Assembly (NCBI GenBank): GCA_030348385.1
Contig: JAUCFP010000006.1
Span: forward strand, 2,972,501 to 3,036,500
Direction: 5' to 3'
DNA length: 64,000 nucleotides
From: Cytobacillus sp. NJ13
GTDB taxonomy: Bacteria > Bacillota > Bacilli > Bacillales > Cytobacillaceae
Shown here piece by piece: positions 32,571 through 39,530 of the stretch (position 1 is the first letter of the stretch; each line of letters opens with the position of its first letter). A model generated the notes under the pieces. The model was given only the letters and a program-made list of their open reading frames with translations, made no database searches and was not told where the DNA came from. A program made the position numbers and the translations under genes.

Positions 32571-32606
32571 TTTTTACATCCAGAAAAACATAAAGGAGAG
32601 TTAATC

Positions 32607-33242
32607 ATGAATAAAACCATTAGCAATGACTTTAAAGAAATCGTCACAGGCCGCCGTTCCATCCGCAATTATGACCCAACAGTCAAAATCGGCAGAGAAG
32701 AAATGGCTGAAATCCTGGAGGAAGCATCTTTGGCTCCTTCATCTGTTAACCTGCAGCCATGGCGCTTTGTGGTGATCGATTCAAAAGAAGGCAAAGAAAC
32801 ACTGGCACCGCTTGCAAAATTTAATCAAAGGCAAGTAGAGACATCAGCAGCTGTCATTGCCGTCTTTGTTGATATGAAGAGTGAAGCATTCATTGAAAAA
32901 ATTTATGATACAGCTGTTGAAAAAGGATACATGCCAGCTGATGTAAGAGACACGCAGGTGCCATCCATCAAAGGTTTAGTGGAAAACATGACATTCGAGC
33001 AAAAGAAAGATATGAACCTGATCGATGCTGGTCTCGTATCCATGCAGCTCATGCTTGCTGCACGTGCCCATGGCTATGATACAAACCCAATTGGAGGCTA
33101 TGAAAAAGACCGCATCGCTGAAGCATTCCATCTGGACAAGGAACGCTACTACCCTGTCATGCTTATCTCAATCGGCAAAGCCGCTGATCAGGGTTATAAA
33201 TCTGTCCGCCTGCCTGTTGAAGATATCACAGAGTGGAAATAA
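32607..33242 (+). CDS. Nitroreductase family protein, MhqN/YodC-like
   Basis: A 211-aa FMN-dependent nitroreductase. FMN-binding motifs are GRRSIRNYDPTVKI at residues 14-27 and ASLAPSSVNLQPWRF at about 41-55. The C-terminal IGKAADQGYKSVRLPVEDI is close to B. subtilis YodC and MhqN, which reduce quinones or azo compounds and are induced by electrophiles. AAGGAGAG precedes the ATG. It lies 36 bp after marR and 21 bp before the ABM gene. Confidence 0.88.
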   Translation: MNKTISNDFKEIVTGRRSIRNYDPTVKIGREEMAEILEEASLAPSSVNLQPWRFVVIDSKEGKETLAPLAKFNQRQVETSAAVIAVFVDMKSEAFIEKIYDTAVEKGYMPADVRDTQVPSIKGLVENMTFEQKKDMNLIDAGLVSMQLMLAARAHGYDTNPIGGYEKDRIAEAFHLDKERYYPVMLISIGKAADQGYKSVRLPVEDITEWK

Positions 33243-33263
33243 CTCACAAAGGAGAAATATATC

Positions 33264-33563
33264 ATGATCATTATCCATGCTGGCTTTCAAATCCAAATTG
33301 ACAAAGAAAATGACTTTCTGACTGAAATCCGTCCGCTGATCGAGGCTTCCAGAGCAGAAGAAGGCAATATCTCTTATGACCTGGTAAAAGATACAGAAAA
33401 AGCAGGTTCCTATACCATGATGGAATTGTGGAAGGATATGGACGCTGTTAAGTTCCACAACCAGACGGAACATTTTACCTCATTTACAGCGAAAGCTCCT
33501 CAATATTTTTCTGCTCCTCCTCAGGTGAAGGTGTATGATGCACAGTCTGTAGATAAAAAGTAA
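33264..33563 (+). CDS. Antibiotic biosynthesis monooxygenase (ABM) domain protein
   Basis: A 99-aa single-domain dimeric alpha/beta barrel protein of the ABM/YgiN type. The core EIRPLIEASRAEEGNISYDLVKD and YTMMELWKDMDAVKFHNQTEHFTSF is characteristic, with His residues near the expected active site. YgiN-like proteins oxidise quinols, which fits co-transcription with a quinone-type nitroreductase and a MarR sensor. AAAGGAG precedes the ATG. Confidence 0.85.
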   Translation: MIIIHAGFQIQIDKENDFLTEIRPLIEASRAEEGNISYDLVKDTEKAGSYTMMELWKDMDAVKFHNQTEHFTSFTAKAPQYFSAPPQVKVYDAQSVDKK

Positions 33564-33578
33564 ATTATGCAGAAAAAG

Positions 33579-33606
33579 ACGCTTGGGATATAAAATTCCC
33601 AAGCGT
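33579..33606 (+). terminator. Terminator of the marR operon
   Basis: A ten-bp stem ACGCTTGGGA / TCCCAAGCGT followed by TTTTAT. Confidence 0.88.
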
Positions 33607-33668
33607 TTTATAATGGATATACAGTTTCGATTTAATTTACAATCTCTGTCTGGGGGTTTCTAATCTTT

Positions 33669-33809
33669 TTATTTATTGTTCTCTTTCTGATCATGATAAG
33701 CAATGAGAATGACTTCTTCTCCCTTTTCCTCACTTAAGCGCTTTTCCAGATTATGCACCTGCTGCAGATCCCCATCGGACAAATTCGCAAAATGATATTG
33801 TTTATCCAT
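33669..33809 (-). CDS. Small 46-aa protein, unknown
   Basis: The ATG at 33809 is preceded by AAAAGGTG. The peptide is hydrophilic with a predicted helix (DGDLQQVHNLEKRLSEEKG) followed by a strand (EVILIAYH). I recall similar short Bacillaceae proteins but cannot name the family. Confidence 0.55.
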   Translation of the reverse strand: MDKQYHFANLSDGDLQQVHNLEKRLSEEKGEEVILIAYHDQKENNK

Positions 33810-33892
33810 TTTTCATCACCTTTTCGTAATAGGATCCCTAAAGTTTGTGTTTTCCAAGCATTTTTATACACAACAATGCCCGGCTTCAATCT

Positions 33893-34054
33893 CTATTTAA
33901 TCCCCAAAATGGCAATGGCAATGACAGTTAACACCAGGCTCAGCAGCAGTGACATGCCCCAGTGTTTCTTTTCGGTCATTTTGAATAAAACATTCATTAC
34001 TGAACTGATTGCCAGAAAAATAAAGAATACAAATAAAAATATCATAAATTCCAT
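33893..34054 (-). CDS. Small 53-aa membrane protein
   Basis: Two hydrophobic helices (MEFMIFLFVFFIFLAISSVM and SLLLSLVLTVIAIAILGI) are joined by a KMTEKKHWG linker. The ATG shares its A with the stop of the upstream gene (TAATG), so the two are translationally coupled. The function is unknown. Confidence 0.55.
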   Translation of the reverse strand: MEFMIFLFVFFIFLAISSVMNVLFKMTEKKHWGMSLLLSLVLTVIAIAILGIK

Positions 34055-34227
34055 TATCGCTTAACCTGCCCTCTGTCCAGTTTCGCAAGGAAATAAGAAG
34101 AGCACCCCATCATCATGCCTCCGAAGATCCCCATGAAACTGCCGGCGACAGTCCAATAGGCAGACAGAAGGATGCCGGACATAAACAAAATCAGCCCTCC
34201 TATAAACAGGGCCATTCCCATTTTCAT
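34054..34227 (-). CDS. Small 57-aa membrane protein
   Basis: The ATG at 34227 is preceded by GGGGATAAG. It has two hydrophobic, glycine- and methionine-rich segments (MALFIGGLILFMSGILL and AGSFMGIFGGMMMGC), then a basic tail. It overlaps the following 53-aa gene by one base. There is no family assignment. Confidence 0.5.
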   Translation of the reverse strand: MKMGMALFIGGLILFMSGILLSAYWTVAGSFMGIFGGMMMGCSSYFLAKLDRGQVKR

Positions 34228-34248
34228 TGCTTATCCCCACCTGTTCCA

Positions 34249-34701
34249 CTAGCCTAAATCTTTCACAACCGCCATTTCCTTCCCAAAACGGTGGCCGTGA
34301 TCTGCAAACCCCAAACCTGCATAAAGCTTGTGTGCCCCAAGATTCTCAGGATGGTAGCCTACAGCAAGTTTTTTCGCATTCGGCAGTTTCGCCATCTCCG
34401 CGATCATCAGATCCGTCGCTTTTTTGCCTATTCCCTTGCCTTGGTGCTCCTTATCAACCATAATCCGATAAATCCAGTAAGCATCCAACTCTTCTATACA
34501 TGTATTAAACATTAAGAAGCCGACAGCTTTATCTTCCAAGTAAATCACATACGGCCTCAACGCTGTTTCAAATTTAGATTGCGCAATGGAAACAGCATTT
34601 GGCTCCATATGGGCTTTTTGTTCCTCTGCAAGTTCCAGCAGGCAGCATTTATACCAATTATCTGCTGTTACTTCTTCAATTCTCACTTTGCCAGTATTCA
34701 T
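34249..34701 (-). CDS. GNAT acetyltransferase, BltD/PaiA-like
   Basis: A 150-aa acetyltransferase. The acetyl-CoA motif is IMVDKEHQGKGIGKKATDLMIAEM, with AHKLYAGLGFADHGHRFGKEMAV at the C-terminus. The order and wording (AVGFLMFN, DAYWIYRIMVD, VGYHPENLGAHKLY) resemble spermidine/spermine acetyltransferases such as BltD, so polyamines are a possible substrate. AAAAGGGG precedes the ATG and lies inside a 30-codon upstream frame. Confidence 0.83.
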   Translation of the reverse strand: MNTGKVRIEEVTADNWYKCCLLELAEEQKAHMEPNAVSIAQSKFETALRPYVIYLEDKAVGFLMFNTCIEELDAYWIYRIMVDKEHQGKGIGKKATDLMIAEMAKLPNAKKLAVGYHPENLGAHKLYAGLGFADHGHRFGKEMAVVKDLG

Positions 34702-34702
34702 A

Positions 34703-34795
34703 TTAATTTCCCCTTTTCACATTTTGGGGAACCGCTGATTTAATAGGCGTTCTCCCCTTATTTTTATCCATAATAACTAAATTTGTATTTGGCAT
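34703..34795 (-). CDS. 30-aa upstream peptide ahead of the acetyltransferase
   Basis: The ATG at 34795 has an excellent AAAAGGAGG 8 bases upstream. The 30-codon frame is basic and polar and ends one base before the acetyltransferase ATG, so it could control that gene's translation as a leader peptide. No similarity is recognised. Confidence 0.45.
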   Translation of the reverse strand: MPNTNLVIMDKNKGRTPIKSAVPQNVKRGN

Positions 34796-34952
34796 AATGA
34801 ACGCCTCCTTTTCTAAATTGCCAGAAAAATACATACCTACTCATTATACTATAATATTCCAATTAATGCGCACATGGGAATTCAGTTATTTTTTCTATAG
34901 AAAGGCCATATATAATATATTGATTCAGCAAAAAAGGGGAGGATGCGATAAT

Positions 34953-35222
34953 ATGCCAGCGAAGCAAATTCGTTTACGGAGAATTCAAAGCCTTGCTCAC
35001 GACATTATGGTAGAAATGAATTCAAAGGAAGACCATAAGAAGAATGACTCATACAGAACAGTGATTGATGACCTTTCACGTGCGATTGGGGAACTATCTG
35101 ATCCATCGGGTGATTTTTCATTGGATTATGTTGAAGAAAAAATAGGCACTGCCCACTATAAGATTTTTAAAAACATGAAAAAACTGACGCCTCTTCGAAA
35201 AACAAAAGAATCAGCAAGATGA
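34953..35222 (+). CDS. Small helical protein, unknown
   Basis: An 89-aa basic, helical protein (MPAKQIRLRRIQSLAHDIMVEM at the start, split here for length, and later TVIDDLSRAIGELSDPSGDF). AAAAAGGGGAGG lies about 8 bases before the ATG at 34953. The longer frame from 34797 lacks a ribosome binding site and looks non-coding. The function is unknown. Confidence 0.6.
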   Translation: MPAKQIRLRRIQSLAHDIMVEMNSKEDHKKNDSYRTVIDDLSRAIGELSDPSGDFSLDYVEEKIGTAHYKIFKNMKKLTPLRKTKESAR

Positions 35223-35240
35223 AAATTTTTTGAATGAAAC

Positions 35241-35255
35241 TGATAATTATTATCA
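35241..35255. promoter_or_regulatory. Perfect 7-1-7 Fur-like box in a convergent gap
   Basis: TGATAATTATTATCA matches the Bacillus Fur 7-1-7 consensus exactly (TGATAAT-N-ATTATCA). It lies between the 3-prime ends of two convergent genes, so no promoter is obviously controlled. Confidence 0.45.
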
Positions 35256-35270
35256 ATAATAAATAAAGAA

Positions 35271-35289
35271 GGTAACCAAATCGGTTACC
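35271..35289. terminator. Bidirectional terminator
   Basis: A GGTAACC / GGTTACC stem with a 5-base loop and short T-tracts on both sides, between convergent genes. Confidence 0.75.
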
Positions 35290-35296
35290 CTTTAGC

Positions 35297-35452
35297 TTAA
35301 ACTTCTGGTTCAAACGTTTTACAGTCTGTCTCTTTGCTATTGGACGCCTGCTTGCCTTTATGGCTGACAACGTAAATAGCTTCTGCACCACACTTATTTC
35401 CCTGTTCCCAATAAGTGCAGTTATTTACTTCACAAAGAACATCTTTAGCCAT
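35297..35452 (-). CDS. DUF1540 domain protein
   Basis: A 51-aa protein with four conserved Cys residues in the DUF1540 pattern (VLCEVNNCTYWEQGNKCGAEAI, split here, and DCKTFEP), typical of small Bacillus and Clostridium proteins that probably bind a metal. GGAGG lies 8 bases before the ATG and is buried in a long inverted repeat (35453-35503), so translation may be controlled by RNA structure. Confidence 0.85.
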   Translation of the reverse strand: MAKDVLCEVNNCTYWEQGNKCGAEAIYVVSHKGKQASNSKETDCKTFEPEV

Positions 35453-35503
35453 GTATATCACCTCCTGTTTTATTATTTTTAGCCAGACAGGATGGTGATA
35501 TAC
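35453..35503 (-). promoter_or_regulatory. Hairpin sequestering the DUF1540 ribosome binding site
   Basis: GTATATCACCTCCTGT (35453-35468) is complementary to 35487-35503 apart from one bulged base. On the minus-strand mRNA the 3-prime arm contains AGGAGGTGATATAC directly before the ATG. There is no T-run, so it is not a simple terminator. Confidence 0.6.
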
Positions 35504-35511
35504 TTGCTTGT

Positions 35512-36030
35512 TTAGTTATTTATGTTCCACTCTTCTTTCAAAATCGCATAATAATATTCATCCCACCACTCATCGTCATGAGGAATGCACTTTTTGAAGC
35601 AGCCTTCCCGCCTCATGCCGATTTTCTCCATCACCCGGTAAGATGGCGGATTCTCGGGCTGGCAGGTTGCAATAATCCGGTGAATGCCAAGCTCTTCAAA
35701 GCTATATTTCAGCACTGCATATGCTGCTTCTGATGCGTAGCCTTTATTATAAAACTTCGGATTAAACACCCAGCCAATTTCAAATGTATGATCACCAAAA
35801 TACTTATGAAAAGCAATATGGCCAATCAGTACCTCTTCATTTTTTAAAAGAACGGGAAAATGCTCTGCTTTTTCTGTATTTTTATGGATAAACTCATTAG
35901 CAGCTTTTTCTGTAAAAATACCACCTGGAATGAATTTCATTACTTCTGGATTTGAGGTGTACTCATAAACTGCCTGCCAGTCATCTGACTTGAACTTCCT
36001 TACGGTTAATCTCTTTGTTTTAATGTCCAT
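35512..36030 (-). CDS. GNAT acetyltransferase, RimJ/RimL-like
   Basis: A 172-aa protein of the RimJ/RimL subgroup, with N-terminal IKTKRLTVRKFKSDDWQAVYEY, central IGHIAFHKYFGDHTFEIGWV, and C-terminal ENPPSYRVMEKIGMRREGCFKK. These enzymes acetylate protein N-termini or small molecules. The substrate cannot be deduced. It is transcribed toward the DUF1540 gene, 59 bp away. Confidence 0.85.
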   Translation of the reverse strand: MDIKTKRLTVRKFKSDDWQAVYEYTSNPEVMKFIPGGIFTEKAANEFIHKNTEKAEHFPVLLKNEEVLIGHIAFHKYFGDHTFEIGWVFNPKFYNKGYASEAAYAVLKYSFEELGIHRIIATCQPENPPSYRVMEKIGMRREGCFKKCIPHDDEWWDEYYYAILKEEWNINN

Positions 36031-36128
36031 AGTCTTTTCTCCTATTAATAATTTATAAGGAAAGTATTCTTCTTTTCAAAAAAATCTCCTCTAAATCTGG
36101 CAATCTTTCATTTGTATGCCTCATTTAT

Positions 36129-36154
36129 GTTTATTCATAATTAATAAAGTGTAT
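36129..36154 (+). promoter_or_regulatory. SigB-like promoter of the yflT-like gene
   Basis: GTTTAT, 14-base spacer, GTGTAT resembles the SigB consensus GTTTaa-N12-14-GGGtAT. It lies about 40 bp upstream of the coding start. Confidence 0.5.
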
Positions 36155-36192
36155 ATATACTATGTATCCCAAATAGACAAGGAGAGGTTAAA

Positions 36193-36540
36193 ATGGCATT
36201 AGTAAAAGAGTATAATACAATGGATGAAGCTGTTCAGGCAGCCAACTCTTTGCATGGCAGAGGCGTCTCAGAAAATGAAGTGTTCGTTCTTGCCCATGAT
36301 GATAGCGTAACAGATACGGTAGCCGACCACTCTGAAGCTAAAAAAATTGGCGTGGATGAAACTGGACTGGGGACAGCTTTCAAAAACATGTTCCAAAGCC
36401 AGGGAGATGAACTTCGTTCTAAAATGGAGGAAATTGGATTATCTCAAGCTGAAGCTGAATCATATGAAAAAACACTCGATGAAGGCAAAATTCTGCTGAT
36501 TTGCAAAGATGATAACCAAAGCAGCTTCTTAGGATACTAA
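36193..36540 (+). CDS. General stress protein, YflT domain
   Basis: A 115-aa acidic soluble protein. The YflT-type fold is visible in the N-terminal VKEYNTMDEAVQAANSLHGRGV, in FVLAHDDSVTDTVADHS, and in the C-terminal EAESYEKTLDEGKILLICKD. YflT is part of the SigB general stress regulon in B. subtilis, and a SigB-like promoter is seen upstream. AAGGAGAGG precedes the ATG. The molecular role is unknown. Confidence 0.82.
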   Translation: MALVKEYNTMDEAVQAANSLHGRGVSENEVFVLAHDDSVTDTVADHSEAKKIGVDETGLGTAFKNMFQSQGDELRSKMEEIGLSQAEAESYEKTLDEGKILLICKDDNQSSFLGY

Positions 36541-36558
36541 ATCATAATAAATTTAACT

Positions 36559-36586
36559 GGTGCAAAGGGTAATCACCCTTTGCACC
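36559..36586 (+). terminator. Terminator after yflT-like gene
   Basis: A perfect 12-bp stem GGTGCAAAGGGT / ACCCTTTGCACC with a 4-base loop and TTTTTAT. Confidence 0.93.
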
Positions 36587-36616
36587 TTTTTATACTGCTG
36601 ACTTTTTTCTGCGCGA

Positions 36617-36643
36617 AAACAGCATCCGTATCGGATGCTGTTT
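36617..36643 (-). terminator. Terminator after the acidic lipoprotein
   Basis: A stem of 12 bp (AAACAGCATCCG / CGGATGCTGTTT) with a very short loop. The minus-strand side continues TTCGCGC, so the T-run is short. Confidence 0.65.
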
Positions 36644-36658
36644 CCAGGTCAGGTTTAT

Positions 36659-36946
36659 TTATTGATTATTATTCTCTTCAGACGGCTCTTCATCCATATC
36701 TGGCTCTTCTTCATCCATACCGGAGCCTCCCTGTTCTTCAGAAGGTTCTTCATCCATATCCGGTTCTTCTTCATCCATATTTTCTTCACTAGGCTCTTCC
36801 GTTACATCTGGTTCCTGGTTATCTTCCTGATTTTCCATTTCCATGTTTTCCTCATCTTCAGGAGGCGGGTCCTGCTCAGAAGCACATCCTGCTAGCATTA
36901 TTCCTGCTCCTAATGGAATCGATAGTAGTAGATTTTTATATTTCAT
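36659..36946 (-). CDS. Acidic repeat lipoprotein
   Basis: A 95-aa lipoprotein with signal peptide and lipobox LAGC (Cys21). The mature part is almost entirely Glu, Asp, Met, Pro and Ser, and contains two copies of MDEEEPDMDEEPSEE. This is intrinsically disordered and strongly negative. I know of no family. The repeats are also nearly identical at DNA level, which suggests recent duplication and possible copy-number variation. Confidence 0.75.
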   Translation of the reverse strand: MKYKNLLLSIPLGAGIMLAGCASEQDPPPEDEENMEMENQEDNQEPDVTEEPSEENMDEEEPDMDEEPSEEQGGSGMDEEEPDMDEEPSEENNNQ

Positions 36947-37062
36947 GTGATGTCATCTCCTTTTGCAGTATTATGTTTCTATTAAGACTATTCCCCTATC
37001 CCCGGATGATAAACATGATAAAGCTTCTGGTCCTAATGCAGGAAGTGCCATCAAACAAGCTG

Positions 37063-37162
37063 AACGCACATAAATTTTTTTATCCGCACACAAATCTTGT
37101 CTATCCGCACAGAAAAAATTTTATGTGCACATATATTTCAGCTATCCGCACATAAATCTTTT
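37063..37162. repeat. Array of TATCCGCACA-type short repeats
   Basis: About five degenerate units of 17-24 bp: AACGCACATAAATTTTTT, TATCCGCACACAAATCTT, TATCCGCACAGAAAAAATTT, TGCACATATATTTCAGC and TATCCGCACATAAATCTT. They occupy the gap between the lipoprotein and EAL genes. No gene is seen in 36947-37207. Confidence 0.65.
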
Positions 37163-37207
37163 AAATGAATCTTTTTTCGAAAGAAAACTGGTCCATTCCT
37201 GCAAAAT

Positions 37208-38215
37208 TCAGCACTCGGAAGGGATTTTCAACTCTTTTTCTGCAATTGGAGCAGGTTTTCCAAACAGATATCCCTGAAAAAGCTGGTATCCCCTGTCCCG
37301 GAGCCACTCAAAGTCTTCCCGGGTTTCGATCCCTTCAGCAAGCGGAACCGATCCCAGTCTCAATGCCTGCTGCAAAAAAGCTTCCGCAGTCTTCTGTTGA
37401 TCTGGATCTTTTGACACGCCCTGGACGTATTTCATATCCAGCTTCATATAATGCGGCTGCAGCTCACTCAATAACTCAACCGTGCTGAACCCAGCACCCA
37501 CATCATCCAGTGCATAGCGGAATCCTTTTTCCCTATAATAAGCCAGGATCCTTTTCAAATGATCCGTATCCTCCACTTTATCGGTTTCCACTACCTCAAA
37601 TACGAGCTGACTCGGATCCATCCCTAATCGGTTCGCAAGCTGGACGGTTGATTTCAGGCAGAACTCCGGCGAGTAAATGCTTGTCGGGATAAAATTTATG
37701 AATGCCTTTTTGTCAATATACGAAGCAAACCTGACCGCCGTCATCCGGCACAAGCGGTCCAGGGCATATAGCCTTCCTCGCTTTCTGGCTGCTCCAAAGA
37801 TTTCTCCCGGAAAAATGACCGATCCATCCTCCCGATAAAATCTCGCCAGCATTTCATAAGCGAACACTTCTTCATCCCCTGTTAAAATCGGCTGCGCATG
37901 GCAGGTAACCAGCCCATTGGCAATCACTTCATCAATCCACTGGCTATCAAGGATATCAGCAGCTGCAGCAATGGGACTCCATTCCTCTTTGTCCATTCGG
38001 AAACTAACCCCTGCTGCATCCATATGGTCCCTGCAAAAATCAAGAAAATCCCGCATACCGCCTTCCTTCACCACGAACCGGTCTGCTTCAGCTTCCATCA
38101 AAACGCCTTTTCGCTCCAAATGATCAACAACACTTGAAAGCATTCGGCAATTCTGTTCTCCTTCTGCCTTCACCTCAAAGCGCAATTCCTGCACCACACA
38201 AGCATTACAGCTCAT
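37208..38215 (-). CDS. EAL-domain cyclic-di-GMP phosphodiesterase
   Basis: A 335-aa protein. The N-terminal 90 residues are unassigned, with CNAC at residues 3-6. The EAL domain is at about 95-330. The catalytic signature is EML (Glu121) instead of EAL, with Asn174 (INFIPTS), Glu207 (FEVVETD), Asp237-Asp238 (ALDDVGAGF), Lys258 (MKLDMKYV), Glu294 (LAEGIET) and Gln314. All metal and substrate ligands expected for hydrolysis of c-di-GMP seem present, so it is probably active. I chose the ATG at 38215. Nearby genes do not hint at a pathway. Confidence 0.85.
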   Translation of the reverse strand: MSCNACVVQELRFEVKAEGEQNCRMLSSVVDHLERKGVLMEAEADRFVVKEGGMRDFLDFCRDHMDAAGVSFRMDKEEWSPIAAAADILDSQWIDEVIANGLVTCHAQPILTGDEEVFAYEMLARFYREDGSVIFPGEIFGAARKRGRLYALDRLCRMTAVRFASYIDKKAFINFIPTSIYSPEFCLKSTVQLANRLGMDPSQLVFEVVETDKVEDTDHLKRILAYYREKGFRYALDDVGAGFSTVELLSELQPHYMKLDMKYVQGVSKDPDQQKTAEAFLQQALRLGSVPLAEGIETREDFEWLRDRGYQLFQGYLFGKPAPIAEKELKIPSEC

Positions 38216-38296
38216 CCTAAGCACACCCTTATTATGCAATAGTTCTATTTTACTATATTACCAGTTTTAGGATACAATAATTGTCTCCACAAAAAA

Positions 38297-38326
38297 GACT
38301 ATCCCCAGCCTCAGCCGAAGATAGCC
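38297..38326 (-). terminator. Terminator of the yknWXYZ operon
   Basis: On the minus strand GGCTATC pairs with GATAGTC and is followed by TTTTTT. It lies just past the yknZ stop. Confidence 0.8.
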
Positions 38327-38336
38327 TCATAAAGAA

Positions 38337-39530
38337 TTACTCATACCGCAAAGATTCAATCGGACTCAGCCTCGAAGCTTTATTAGCCGGCAGCAGACCG
38401 AAGATGATACCGATTGCCATTGAGAAGAAAAGGGCGCCTGCGACGACCTGCCAGGAAATGAGTGACGGCCAGCCTGCAAAGAATGAAATCAGAGATGCCG
38501 AACCCCAGCCCAGCAGGATTCCCAGCACTCCTCCAATTAAGGTCAGCGTGACAGATTCGATTAAAAACTGTCCCATGATTTGCCCCCTGGTCGCTCCGAG
38601 TGCTTTTCGGATGCCGATTTCCCTCGTTCTTTCCGTTACAGATACGAGCATGATATTCATGACCCCAATTCCGCCGACAAATAGCGAGATACCGGCGATA
38701 CTGCCGATGATTAGTGTCATGACCTTTGTAATCTGGCCGATTCCTTCTGCCATTTCTTCCATGTTGATGACCATATAAGATTCTTCTGTATTATGCATCT
38801 TGTTAAGTAAGTTAGCAGCCTTCTTTCCGGCCGTCTGAAGCTGATCAGCGGATTCTGCCTGAAGCGTCACCTGGGTAAAGTCACTCTTCCCATAAATAGT
38901 CTGCCATGTTTTAGTAGGCACATAAATCTCCAGTACACCGAATGAAAAGAGCCCTGTCGGCTTTTCCATGACGCCAATGATCTCTATCGGCTGGTTCCCA
39001 ATCCGGATCACTTCGCCAACCGGCGACTTGCCATCAAAGAGCTCCTCCTGCATGGAATAGCTGACAAGCCCCACCCTGCGTCCGCCAAGGAAATCTGCAG
39101 CCGTAAAGGACCGCCCTTTCTCCATATCAACATTGTTCAGCTCAAAATAGGCAGGACCTACTCCTGTTGTCGATGTTTCTGCCTTTTTTTCCCCAAAAGA
39201 AGCCTGTGAAAACTGTGAGCTTGAAGCAACTACTCTTTTAATCTCTGGAATCTGCTCCAGTGCATTGATATCTTCCCCATCAAAAGGAGCTTCATTAAAT
39301 ATGTTTGGGTTTGCCTGAATTTCCTCGTCAGAAGGCTGATAAAACAGCTCCACTGTATTGCCGGGACCTGTCAGCTGCGTCTTCAGCATCGCTTCTCCGC
39401 CCTGGCCGATTGCGACTACAATAATGACAGCCCCAACACCAATGATGATCCCAATCATCGTTAGAATCGATCTCATTTTATGCGCCTTCAATGAACTAAG
39501 TGCCATTTTGATATTTTCTAAAAAACTCAT
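38337..39530 (-). CDS. yknZ: MacB-like ABC transporter permease YknZ
   Basis: A 397-aa permease of the MacB/FtsX type. The N-terminal helix is SILTMIGIIIGVGAVIIVVAIGQGG, followed by a large extracytoplasmic domain (about residues 50-265), then three helices ending in the cytoplasm, with the FtsX core TERTREIGIRKALGATRGQIMGQFL. Length equals B. subtilis YknZ. With YknY, YknX and YknW it forms a transporter that protects B. subtilis against the SDP toxin. Its ATG overlaps the yknY stop (ATGA). A terminator follows. Confidence 0.9.
   Translation of the reverse strand: MSFLENIKMALSSLKAHKMRSILTMIGIIIGVGAVIIVVAIGQGGEAMLKTQLTGPGNTVELFYQPSDEEIQANPNIFNEAPFDGEDINALEQIPEIKRVVASSSQFSQASFGEKKAETSTTGVGPAYFELNNVDMEKGRSFTAADFLGGRRVGLVSYSMQEELFDGKSPVGEVIRIGNQPIEIIGVMEKPTGLFSFGVLEIYVPTKTWQTIYGKSDFTQVTLQAESADQLQTAGKKAANLLNKMHNTEESYMVINMEEMAEGIGQITKVMTLIIGSIAGISLFVGGIGVMNIMLVSVTERTREIGIRKALGATRGQIMGQFLIESVTLTLIGGVLGILLGWGSASLISFFAGWPSLISWQVVAGALFFSMAIGIIFGLLPANKASRLSPIESLRYE

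Noticed and set aside
33897..34088. Minus-strand 63-codon frame near 34 kb
   Set aside because: It overlaps two coupled small membrane genes in another frame that have better start signals and hydrophobic helices.
34797..34952. N-terminal extension of the 89-aa protein
   Set aside because: The extension is unlike the rest in composition, has no ribosome binding site and overlaps the divergent promoter area.
36580..36895. Plus-strand frames rich in His, Phe and Leu repeats
   Set aside because: They are the antisense of the acidic lipoprotein repeats.
37063..37162. TATCCGCACA repeats as a CRISPR array
   Set aside because: Units are short, degenerate and adjacent, without constant spacers or cas genes.
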